A stretch of DNA of 64,000 nt from NCBI GenBank assembly GCA_963969365.1, contig OZ017757.1, positions 2,046,001-2,110,000 on the forward strand. Direction: 5' to 3'. Each line of letters opens with the position of its first letter. Position 1 is the first letter of the stretch. Shown piece by piece: positions 54,153-64,000 of the stretch. This DNA is from Asterochloris sp. CNOR1. Lineage: Eukaryota > Chlorophyta > Trebouxiophyceae > Trebouxiales > Trebouxiaceae. The translations under genes were made by a program, and so were the position numbers. The notes beneath the pieces were generated by a model, which saw only the letters and a program-made list of their open reading frames with translations, did no database searches and had not been told where the DNA came from.

Positions 54153-55714
54153 CTACAGGAAGGAGTACTGCAGCAGGCACTGCTCTGGCAATCTATAGCA
54201 GCTCCAATGGTAAAGTGTCATGTTGACTAGGTGCTGGCATTTCATGAGCCCCATTGAAGTGGGACCTGATGACGAACATGGAGACACTGGTTGATACAAG
54301 TCAGGAATGCAAGGGGCTGAAATCATCAAGTTGCTGGAGTCATTGAGTTGCTGCTCAAGTGCAGCACTGGCCAATGTCAATAGCAGGCTGCGTCGACACA
54401 TCATCGAACAGAGGTGCACAGACTGCATGTCACCACATGGCATGCTCAAGGAAGGCATTGAGAACAGTTCTGACAGCTGGCACCGTGCTTGGCACTCCAA
54501 GACAGAGCAGAAGGTGCCTGCATGGCAAGCAGCCAATCTGAGCCAGCTGCGTCTGTGCAGTCTGTGCATACGTACACATGGCTGGCAACCTGCACTTGTC
54601 ATGCAGACTCTCCCGGGGCACCCTTCTGGCCCACAACAACTGAAACCTTCACGCAGGCAGACATCACCCTTTCTGCAGCCCCAGCCCGTGCAGGCTTCTG
54701 CCACTCCTCGCCCACAGCAGCAGATGCCAGTCCTCCAGGGGCCAGGCAGCTCCGACAGCTTACTTTCTGCAGCCTGAGTTGTGCAAGGCCTCTGACAGCC
54801 TTCTGGCACACAGCAGCAGACAGTCATCATTGCGCTTGCCCAGCAGCGTTCTGATGGAGTACTGCGGCTCCCCATCCAGAACGGCGTCAACCCTGCGTAG
54901 ATACGAACAACAAAGCTGTTCTGTTGTCTGATCAGAGTGGCAGCAGCGTTGTCACGGGAGCAGTGCGTTCCTATGTCCTCCGCAGCCTGCGCAGGAGCAA
55001 GCTGCACTGATGCTGCCGTGAGGACAGGCAGCCAGAGCTTGCAGTTGGGCAGAGTGAATGTTCCTGCAGCAGTCTCAAAACAAGCTTGCAGAAGCTGGTT
55101 GGCTGACCTGGACATGCCCTCTTCCAGGGGAACACAGGCGCATTTTTACAACAGAGCTGTACAAGCACTTGCAGACAGGCACCAAACAGCAAGGCTGTAC
55201 AACTGGGAGCGACCTGGGCCTCAAGTAGTCTGGCCAGGATCCACACTCCCCCTGGCCTCAAGCAGTACCACATGGGGGCACCATTGTCATCTTAATCCCT
55301 TCACTTGCACCCGACGCTGTGAGAAGCTTGACAGGCTCTTGTAGAAGGTCAGTGACAAGTACAGCTGGCAATGTCAGCTTGCTGGGAAGATGGCTGCTGA
55401 TTGGCGGCAGTAAGTGCCTGCATGCCTCTGGCAGGGGCCCTATGTGATGCTGACTGCCAAAGCAGGCACAGTCCCTGGCAGTCAGAGCCCACCAAGCAAG
55501 GTTTGCCAACTGGGAGCCTGTCTTGGTCACATGTACTCAGACCGAGGTAGCACACTTGCCTGGCCTCCAGCATGGTGCCAAAGGTGCCCAGCTGCGTGGC
55601 AACGACCATCACGTAGTCCTCATAAGAGCAGACCAGCAGATCTGTGGGCTTGCCCTCCACCTCCACGGTCAGCTGCTTGCTGCTGATGGGGAACCCTCCC
55701 TGCCCATCCTGCAT
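54153..55714 (-). CDS. PSMG3: Proteasome assembly chaperone 3 homologue
   Basis: Three minus-strand exons in exact phase: 55714-55560, 54892-54764 and 54387-54153, giving 172 aa. Exon 1 reads ISSKQLTVEVEGKPTDLLVC and then YVMVVATQLGTFGTMLEAR. Exon 2 has EPQYSIRTLLGKRNDDCLLL and CARRLSEALHNSGC. Exon 3 opens with LLLTLASAALEQQL. This follows PSMG3/PAC3: an N-terminal strand, VVTQ.G..GT, the LLGKRDDPLL.LCARQL helix, then LLL.LALKD. PSMG3 pairs with PSMG4 to guide alpha-ring assembly of the 20S proteasome. The protein is longer than the human one (122 aa), so the last 50 residues may be a read-through beyond an unrecognised donor. Intron 1 has an AG|GCAAGT donor (GC-AG). A decoy of the exon 2 donor lies about 92 bases downstream, near 54672. 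Confidence 0.75.
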
Positions 55715-56373
55715 GTTGGCTGGCAGCGCTTATCATGTACTTGCTGCATCAACTGCAGCACGAGAGGGATATCAGCCCCAGGCAGCAACAAACCTGCATG
55801 GTGACTTCAGCACCCCATCAAACAGACTCAGGACCTGCACATGGCAAAGCAGCTTAAGCTGCTTTCAACATGAGGTTTTGAGCAATGAAACCCAGCTGGC
55901 AGGCACCATACCTGGCGTGGCTTTGAGAGCGGTCACCACTGTGCTTGCCTGTGAGCTGTGCCAGGAGCCAGAAGCAGGCCAGCGTGCCAAGCAGGCCCAC
56001 AGCAACAATCCCTGCTGCTCTGTGCCTGATGAAGACTTTCTTAAAGCGTCTCTGCACACACCAAAGTTTCTGTGATGCCACACGTTGCTGCAGCACAGAT
56101 CATCATCTGTCCTGCCACAGAGACGATGACGACCTGCCATAGTCAGATCACCACCTTCAAATGCCTGATTGCTGCATCTAGAATGGAAGGCTGCTCTTTG
56201 TGGTAGACTGGTAGCATATACTATGCTGCATGGCAAGCAGCTCGATCAGCACGGCCAAGATTGTCAGGCCCAAAGAAGCACCCTAATTGTTGCTATGGCT
56301 CCCTATTCAGACCCGTTGAAGATGAGGCATGCAAATTCGTGCCAGGCTGAATGTGGTGCATGTCTGTGGCGGA
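55715..56373 (-). other. Gap holding a small single-TM ORF (55854-56096)
   Basis: A minus-strand frame of about 80 codons encodes a basic stretch (RRFKKVFIRHRAAG) followed by one hydrophobic helix (IVAVGLLGTLACFWLLAQL) and a short tail to a stop at 55854. It lacks an ATG in frame, so an upstream exon or misreading is possible. The rest should contain the promoter of PSMG3 and the 3' UTR of the PotD-like gene. Confidence 0.3.
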
Positions 56374-59300
56374 TCAAGCATGTTGCAGCAATGACTTGTA
56401 CATGTCTAGCGTCTGAGGATCTAGTGGCAACATGAATTCACTCCTCTGCAGCACTGCATCTGATGGCATGTTCCCGTTCAACAGCTCCGATTCGCTGGCA
56501 CCATGGTCTGCCTGTTGCTTAGGCTGGCTCTGCTCAGGCAAAGTGGCAGGCAACATGAGGGGCGAGGCTCCAATTGTCAATCCCCTTTTGGCCATCACCC
56601 TCTTGGGCTGCAGCCCAAATGCGAGCCAAGTAGGCACCAGGGGGGAGGGGCCTACACCCTCATCACCCCCATTTGCGCCTGCATGCATGGGTCATTCAAA
56701 CACTCAGCCGTGGGGCAACATTTTGGGGGGCCAGACCAGAAACAGCTCAGCCATTCAAAGTAGGCTACAAGCACACCAGTAGCTGCAACTACACCAGCCA
56801 AGCTCAAATGGATCCACGGCATCACAACACTCAAAGATATGTTGGCATTGGCAGTGCTCTAAGCTGGCATCTCTCAACAGCTGGCTATTCGCAGAGTGCA
56901 TGCAGCCACCACACCTGCGGGGACGGCCCAGAGGTCAGCCCACAGGGGCACTCCAGAGGCAGGCGCAGCAACGTCGATGCTGCTGTACCGCGCCGCCAGG
57001 GGTATGAGAGAGCTGGAGTTGCCCACCACAGCCCAGGCATCACTGGCAGACAGGGCCCGAACATGGTCCCTGTCGCTGAACAGCAGCACCTGCAGACGGT
57101 GTCTGCAACTCTCAGGGCATGTCTCAGCTGCAGCCAGTCCAAGAAAAGTCCCCACCATCTGGAGGTCTGTGCCTCTGACCGTTCAGGCCATGCCCAAGCT
57201 CCAGCATGCAAGGCCGCCGGCAGAAGGCTGACGCGTGCAGGGAAGTACAGCCCTGGCCAGCTCACAGCAGGCAGGAAAGGAGGCTCTCCTGGCATGTTGG
57301 CCCCACTGCAAGCCAGTCTCAGCGCTGCAGAGTGCAAGCCATGCATCAGCACTGCAATGGCTGCCACACACCAGCGTAGCTGCTGAGCTGGAGCCCTGAT
57401 GGTCCCCAGCTCAGTCTAGCAGCCTGATCCACTGGGGCACAGCCCCTGCAGGTGTGCAGCCATGCATTGGCCTGCACCTGTCTCCGCAGCTGCTCAACTC
57501 GCTCCCTTAGGTCCCGCAGGCTCAGCCCAGCTGAGTCCACATCCTGGCTGGTCGCGTTCCAGGGCAGGCCCAGCGTGCGCAGCGCAACGGCCACAAACTC
57601 GCGGGGCGAGTCCTGGAACGCAACCTTGCCCTTCAGCCGCGGCTGCAGCAGGTCTGCCCAGTCCTGAATGGGGCGGCCACCCCACCTGCAGTGGCAAGGG
57701 GCCCAGCATCAAGCAGGGACCTGGGTGCATGTCTGGCAAGGAGACATGAGCTGAGAGCCAATTTCATTTCACATGAGCCTGAGCCACAAAGACCCACGAC
57801 GACATGTCTGAGGCGTTACAGATTGCTGTTCTGAACCCATGAGGGGACATGTGCCAGCTGTGATGACACTGCCACTGGCCTGGAACAACACCAAACAAGA
57901 TCTGGTGCCACTTGCTGGGCATCCTTGCTCCCAGGCCTGGCTGGCAGAGGCCTGCCAGTGTATGGCCCCAGCAGCGTGTCACGGCAAGGTGCACCAAGGC
58001 AAGCTCGGCTTGCCTGCTGCCCAGCTTGTCTGGACGGTAGGCCACCAGGGTGCAGCCCCACCGGTAGGGTACAGCCCAGACCTGGCCAGCTGGATCGGAC
58101 TGGCCGCTGCTGTTGCGCGTCACCAGCTGGCGCCACCTGGGATATAAAGCATCCTGCAGCAGAGGCCAGCACCTCTGTCATGAACCACTCTACAACCTGA
58201 TCCGGCAGCCTTGCAGTCGCCATCTAGAGTGCGAGACATCATGCATCACAGTCAAGCGGCCCGCTGAGCTTGGTCCTGCAGCAACTCTTGGCAGCCCTCC
58301 AAAGCACCACCTACTAGGGTACAGAGCGTCCTGCAGCACAATCAGACAGCAACAGGCTCATGCTCTGCCACAGGCACACCGGCTTCAGTAAGCCCTTGGA
58401 ACCCACGCGACATGGCTGCACGCCTTTGCCCAGAAGAGCCACAAATCCCTGCAGTCAGGTGTCTCAAAGTAGCCCCAAGTGTCTCATAATTGCCATCCCC
58501 CGCTATGACGCCATGAATCCGTAGCCGCGCAAATTGCCCGTCAGAGTGAAGCTGACAGACAGCCACCGCAGCATGGTCATCACTTCCTGCAGTTGGCCTC
58601 AGACCTGCCCCCCTCCTATGCAGAGCAGCCCCAACAGGAGATGCAGCAATCGCTGGCTTACCCACCACATGCTGGAGTCCTCCCGCTGAATGGGCTGCAA
58701 GTGGCCGTACTTGATGGCAAACTCCAGCCATGCATCCCCGACAGTTGCCAGATCTGCCCTTCCAATTGCACTGCGGGATCTGCAACAGAGGCAGGCCATC
58801 AGTTACTAGCACCGCTCAAGAGAGCAGGCTCAAGACTGCCTTCATGGTCACACTCAGGGTGCCTCAACGACTGCGCCAAGTGCTTTTGCTCTGGTACTCA
58901 CAGACTTGGGGTCAGGTGCAGGGGCCGTGCACTTTGCCGAGAGGCACGGTGTCACCACGCCAGGCTATTGTGGTGTGCAGGCATGCAGACAACCAGACAC
59001 AGTGAGCCTGCATACAGTAGCGGAGAGCTGAGCATGCCAACCCTCTGTCATACCCACTGTGACTGCTGCAAAGCCGTGCAGAGGAAGCATGCTTGCATGC
59101 AGCACAGTGAGGGCGCTCCTTTGCAGCATGGTCGGCCCATGTCACTGGCAGGTGACTCATGCCTGAGCAGGAAGTAGAGGCGGCATCCACTGTTCATTGC
59201 CATCAGCTCAAACATGTGGCGTGCGGTGCCATGATGCCAACAACAGTCGTGGCGAGACTCAGGAAAGCCTCACGTCACATCCCCCAGCCCCCTGTAGATC

Positions 59301-60320
59301 TCCAACAGCGAGCCCTTCGTCTCGATGCGAAGGGGAGCCTGCTTCCCCAGCGCCTCCTTGAAGTCCGTCATCCACTGCTGGGGCAGGGAGCTCTTCAGAG
59401 CGACGATGCGTGTGCTGATGTTGAACTCCCAGGCCTGCACATCATCGAGGTGGCTCAGACTAACAGCCAGGGCTCTGCAGCACAGCTTGATGTCACCCGT
59501 GGCTGAACCTGATAGGGCAAGGTGGCAAGACTCAAGATGCCCTGAGCGCCCCATATGGGGTCGCCCCGCCTCTTGAGAGTGTCACACGCTGCAAGCAGGC
59601 CTGCAGCTGACTCCCAGGTCTGCAGTCACCAGCCTGGTGTGCTCACTGGTGGGTTTTCAGCATGAGATTGCTCAGTCTGATGAACTTCAACAATCAGCTA
59701 TCAACAAGCGGGGCAGCCACAGGCCTGCACATCAACCTGGCTCCATGCTCTCAACCCAAGGAGGCTCCGTAGAGCAACATGAGCTCAGGAAGGGATCATC
59801 TTGTCTGGACTACTCACGTGGCGGTCTTGGGTGCTGCCCACCTGAGATTCTCAGCAGATTGTGCACGCAATGCAGAATACTCCTTCACTGCTGACCTCAA
59901 GATCTGCTTCCTGGGCATCTGGTCTGAGGATTCGCTTGGCAATGCTGGGAGGCGGCAGCCAGGTTGTTCCTGCATGGGACGAGATCATTGCTCTCATTGA
60001 CAACTTGCAGGTGTACTGGGTGCTGGTGGCATTGTGCAGCAACATGGGATCCTGCCTGTTAAACATGTAGCGACAGCCAGCAGCAGTCTCCGAGTGTAGA
60101 GCTGCCGCATGTGGGGGGTATAGGACATGCTCGGCACATCTGGCTGACTTGAAGTGATGTGATCTGCATCTTGACATTGTGTGCGTCTGCTGCCTACACG
60201 CCCTCTCAATTCAGGCGAAGTGCAGTGGCGTGTAAACTTGTTTGCCAGCAGTGGGTCTGCCATGTCGGCCTCTGAATTTGTACCTGACATATGAGATGAT
60301 CTAGGTTGAGATTTTGCCAT
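56374..60320 (-). CDS. PotD-type (spermidine/putrescine-binding-like) periplasmic-binding fold protein
   Basis: Minus-strand exons: 60320-60056, 59969-59896, 59508-59279, 58779-58662, 58136-58014, 57685-57478, 57089-56915 and 56678-56374. The last four join in exact phase; two or three small exons are still missing (phase gaps at 59.9-59.5, 59.3-58.8 and 58.6-58.1 kb). Landmarks are LATVGDAWLEFAIKYGHLQP, QVWAVPYRWGCTLVAYRPDK, QDWADLLQPRLKGKVAFQDS, SGVPLWADLWAVPA, and a C-terminus with SEFMLPLDPQTLDMYKSLL. These match a plant and algal nuclear family related to bacterial polyamine-binding PotD. Polyamine binding is inferred from the family and has not been shown here. The N-terminus has a basic-hydrophobic stretch (YTRRLLLAVATCLTG) suggesting organelle or membrane targeting. 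The intron after 58014 uses a GCAAGC donor, and that after 60056 may use GCAGGA. Confidence 0.8.
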
Positions 60321-60501
60321 TCATGCTGGTCCTGATCACACAGTGCTGGTCCAGCTTCTTACACGTTGCCCGTTGATCGATCTACACCAGCAGAGACTCA
60401 GGAGTGACTCGCGCCTGCTGGACTTCCGGTGCGCCACTGTGGTCTTTTGGCAATCACAATGGGAACTGGATGCACTTGTCAACCAATCAGGCAATCAGGT
60501 C
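60321..60501. promoter_or_regulatory. Head-to-head intergenic region of the PotD-like and HAP2-like genes
   Basis: About 181 bases lie between the two opposed start codons if both chosen starts are right. No clear TATA box is visible. Confidence 0.4.
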
Positions 60502-63500
60502 ATGCAGCTCCGTCCTTGGGCACTCCTGTTCATACTATTGCAGGTGCGCTGCATTGTAGCTCAGACACCGATCATCAGCACTGGCGTGCAGCAGGCTCAG
60601 CTTGCCATTCAGTTGAATTATACAAGGTGGTCTGGGTTCTTCAGCAGCCAGGTTTCCCTTTCAGCAGGTCTGGCGCACACGCCCGCGCTTCACTCATGCA
60701 CTCAGCAGACTGGCGCTGTGGCAAACGTCCTCTCATGTGCAGGGCAGGTGGTGCTGGATACCAGCCAAGTTCAGTGGGTCCTTCAGCAGGACATCAATGT
60801 CACTGTGGGGCCTGTCAGCAACGCCACAGTCGACCGAAGAGGTGACATGACAAGATTGCTGTATACTTCTGCCAAAATGACCAAATTTGACTGGCGCTCC
60901 AAAACCAGCTCTGCTGAGCTTCAGCATTTACCTGCACAGCCCAATCTGTTGTGCAACAGGGCAATGACTTCTGACACCTCACACAGGTCGGACACGAGCC
61001 TAAAGCTGCCTGCAATGCAGTGTTTGCCGCTACAAGGCCGGCCACCTACGCCAATGCCTATGAGAGTGTGGTTCCAGGGAATCGCAGCGCTGCCGGCGGC
61101 GCTTACTGCTTGGCGCAGAATACCACCACCTCTCTGCAGAACAATGCCACAATCTACACCGGCTACACCGTTGCGGTCAGCAGTAGGGCTTGCTTCAGTC
61201 CACCTGTGCAGCCTTATTGCACTGGAGCCCTTGGCTGCACTGCATGCAGAGTGCTGCTGTGTCAAGTTGTAGCTTTCAGCGGTTTATGTGCGGAAAGCGA
61301 GGGCTCCGCAGAGGACTGGCCGCCACCTGCACTGTGCCCACTCAGCCCAGCCGGCTGGTCAGTGTGTGTAGCCGACAGCTCTGCCTGACTGCCAACCACG
61401 CCTCCTCTGCTGCTGGGCTTGCGCAGGTCCCTGTGGCCACCTATCGCAGCTTTGACCTTGCAGCCAACATCAGTACCAGCGCCAATGGCAGCACAGCCAG
61501 CCAGCAGAGACTGGTTTTTCACCCATGGACCACTGCGCTGCCTGATGGCGCCAGCGCTGCAGCCAATGGAACTGCAGCGGTGACATGGGCGAGCACTGCA
61601 GGAGATGGGTATGGCTGGGTGCCCACCCACAGACTGATGCTGCTGAATGCCAGCGATCAAGGTGCGTCTGTGCAAAGTGAGGGATGAGTGGCGGCCTGGT
61701 GATGTCTGGGGCTGAGACATTACTCTGTCAGTGCTGCCCAGCACTCACAGGATGATGCCTTCCAGAATCCGCAGGAAGGTCCTGCCAAACATCCGCAGGC
61801 AAAGTATACCTGTGGGGTTCATGGAACCGGGCTTGTAGGGCTTGAAGAAAGCTTGCCGCAGTGACATACAGGGTGTTACTGGTCAACAGAAAGCACCAAG
61901 GTGCGCCTGTGCGAGGCACGGGGTCTTGCAGCTGCTTCATCTTCGTAAAGGCTGGCACTTCAAACTGTCAGGGCTGCCCAGCACCCACAAATCAACAGTA
62001 CTCAACGACTTTTACATCTAAGGTGCCCCTCTGGGGACTCTGTGGGTTTGCTCATGGCGCTGATAGAGGTAGCCAGCACCACAGGAGGATGCTGCAGAGT
62101 GATGCTGGTTGCTGCTAGGGACGCGGGTGTGCCCCTGGGAAGCAGGTGTCTGTGGGGCGCTGACGCACTGTGCTGGTCAGAGCGCAAGCACCCACAAGGA
62201 GAGCCCTGCTGTGCCCCAGTGGCGGCAAAATGGCGCACAAGCTTACCAGCTTGCTTCGTGTCAGATGTCCCTCCAGCAGAGCTGCCTGCAGCGGCTTCTA
62301 GTAGCTGGCTGCACAGCAAACGCTACAGCAGAGCTGGACGTACAGCAACATCCTACAGCTGAACTGCCCGGGGCGCTGGCTGCACTTCTCTGACAGCAAA
62401 TGCCAGTACAGCAGAGCTAGCAGGCCCCCTTCTGCCCCTGACCTGCACATGACCGTCTTGGATGCAGGCTTTGTGGTCAACTCGAGCGCAGTGGGCAATG
62501 CATCCAACAGCATTGGCATGACCTCAGCAGCCTGGCAGGGCTGCTTTGCCTGCAACACGCCCCTGGGAACCTGCACAATGATCAGCCAGGGAGGCCCATA
62601 TGACCAGTTTGCAGCCTTCAGGAGCAGCACTGTAGCCTCGCTGACTGCGCTGGCTGGCACCAACTGCAGCTGGATTGGAAATACCTACACGGGTAAGCGA
62701 TGCCGCCTGAAGAGAAGTTGCTGACTGCAGTTTAAAAGAGCTTCAAGCTGCCCGGGTTTGAGCTTTTTGCGGCTGGTACTAGCATCTCAGGCTTGTCCTG
62801 TCACCGAGTGTAGCCCACAGGATAAGTTACATGCCATGAGCACCAGGAAGATGCAAAAGAGAGGCGCAGCAGAAAGTCGCACCTGCGCATGATGAACCCA
62901 GCACAGCTGCTCAAAAGCAGTATGGAGTTGAGCGTACAACATATACTGCCCGGCTGCCGCGGCTGCCAACCAATGTGGAGTCACCAAAGTAGCAGCCTGG
63001 CATGATCAGTCTGACTGTGCTATCCCTTGATGCTGCAGTGATTGGGGGTGGCACCTACCTGACTCAGCAGGTGGCCTGCGACTACACAGCCGCAGTGCTC
63101 AGCGTGCAGCTGCTGCTGAATGCCAGCGTGTTTGGTGTGGCGCCCGCAGTTGCTTCAGCTGCTGTGCTGGCCTCAGGGCAGCAGCCCTGGAGCATGGGCA
63201 GCCTGTCAGGTGGGTGCCGTGCTGGCCCTAAATTCACTGGACGCCTGCGCCAATGGGTCTGGGCGGCCTTGTACAACATTGCGCCTCCCTTGCTGCTGTG
63301 GTCGATAATCTCCATCGGCTGCAGCATGCAGAGCACACTGTGCAAATGCTTGGGCCCGCTAAAAAGGCAAGTCCTGTTGCAGCAGGCAAAACGCATGTTG
63401 CTCACCACCAAGCCCTGTCCACAGCACACCCCTGCACATGCTTGAATCGTGTGCATGAAGATGCCACCACTGGTGGACTGCTGGACAGACATCAGCACCA

Positions 63501-63713
63501 TGTTTGCTGTGCTGCCTGCTGCAGGGGCACTGTACATCAACGTCGAGAACAGCGGCAACGTCCCAAATCAGCTGCAGATTGGCGCCCTGAGCTGCTGCGT
63601 GAACAACGGGACTACCAACCTGTGCGGCTACAGCCAGAACGGCATCGTCGTCAGCGGGCTACAGAACGCAACGCTTGCTGCAGGCGCCAACACCACATTC
63701 CTCTTTAACGTGG
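60502..63713 (+). CDS. Candidate HAP2/GCS1-like gamete fusogen, 3' end beyond window
   Basis: The start at 60502 gives a signal peptide (MQLRPWALLFILLQVRCIVA). Confident exons are 61427-61661, about 62417-62692, 63039-63209 and 63525-63713, in agreeing phase. Probable upstream exons lie at about 60748-60831 (QVVLDTSQVQWVLQQDINVT) and 61035-61188. The ectodomain is rich in Asn-glycosylation sites. The block GYGWVPTHRLMLLNASD, then VVNSSAVGNASNSIGMTSAA, then GCFACNTPLGTC, then an Ig-like ALYINVENSGNVP segment follows the order of the HAP2 domain (IP..-xLL, ECNKIG..Y.AF, C..P.GSC, then the C-terminal Ig-like part). HAP2 is the class II fusogen that merges gamete membranes. The ECN cysteine is not evident, so I keep this moderate; another cysteine-containing surface glycoprotein is possible. 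No TM or stop is reached, so the gene continues past 64000. Confidence 0.5.
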
Positions 63714-64000
63714 GTGAGCCGACACCCTGCAGAAGCACCATGTCTGTCAGTACTGCGCAGGCGATCTGCTGAGATGTGCCTCGTCAGATGTTTGGTGTGC
63801 TTTCCCCTGTCTGGGAGGAGCACTGCTGAGAGGTGCCTGGTGATGCATTTAAATAGATGCAATCCACTCTAAGAGGAGAATTGCGAAGGCATGCCTGGCG
63901 ATGCATGTAGATACAGGTACTACACAATCTCCCGGAGCAACACTGCAGACACGTGCCAGGTCATGTGTGGGGGTGAGGTACTCAGCATGGTCTGAGAGGA

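Noticed and set aside
54307-54777. 156-codon plus-strand ORF
   Set aside because: It lies antisense to the conserved PSMG3 exons 2 and 3 and has no recognised domain.
55258-55381. Possible second exon of PSMG3
   Set aside because: Phase fits, but it ends quickly in a stop and does not resemble PSMG3. Exon 54892-54764 also fits in phase and carries the conserved LLGKR segment.
55854-56096. Calling the small TM ORF a gene
   Set aside because: It has no in-frame ATG and no splice-supported upstream exon; kept only as a note.

Overview
The window is nuclear DNA of a green alga, most likely a trebouxiophyte-type chlorophyte. The evidence is a moderately GC-rich, very intron-dense sequence (about 100 introns modelled, mostly 50-700 bp, GTGAG donors and CTGCAG acceptors), a chlorophyll a/b LHCII gene, and TGTAA-type polyadenylation signals. 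There are no bacterial operons, IS elements or CRISPR arrays. Gene models were built by hand from splice sites, reading-frame phase and remembered family motifs; no database search was run.

Layout from left to right: SKP1 (-, cut by the left edge); PRKRIP1 (+); a TMEM237-like four-TM protein (+); a long coiled-coil protein CC1 (-); an LHCII light-harvesting protein (+); a secreted purple acid phosphatase (+); COP9 signalosome subunit CSN8 (-); an unresolved 1.1 kb; SSU72 CTD phosphatase (-); a small DUF4258-like membrane protein (+); the seven-WD40 splicing factor PRL1/PLRG1 (-); an unknown intronless ORF (-); a prolyl 4-hydroxylase (+); a 1,632-residue coiled-coil protein CC2 (-); an intronless multi-TM ORF (-); proteasome assembly chaperone PSMG3 (-); a PotD-type solute-binding protein (-); and a candidate HAP2/GCS1 gamete fusogen (+, cut by the right edge). 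The genes are unrelated housekeeping, photosynthesis and surface functions, not one pathway. SKP1, CSN8 and PSMG3 all belong to ubiquitin-proteasome biology, and PRL1, PRKRIP1 and SSU72 to mRNA biogenesis. Four gene pairs are head to head and share short intergenic promoters.

The most unusual property is architectural. At least a dozen introns carry tandem arrays of 57-131 bp units, two to five per array, with each unit centred on a copy of an exon-intron boundary of the neighbouring exon. This multiplies donor or acceptor sites into regularly spaced decoys. The arrays occur on both strands and in at least seven genes. The window also has a high apparent share of GC-AG introns (about six of about 100), two consecutive 15 and 14 nt microexons in the LHCII gene, a 30-base poly-C tract just inside an intron, and a possible in-frame 108 nt cassette exon in CSN8.
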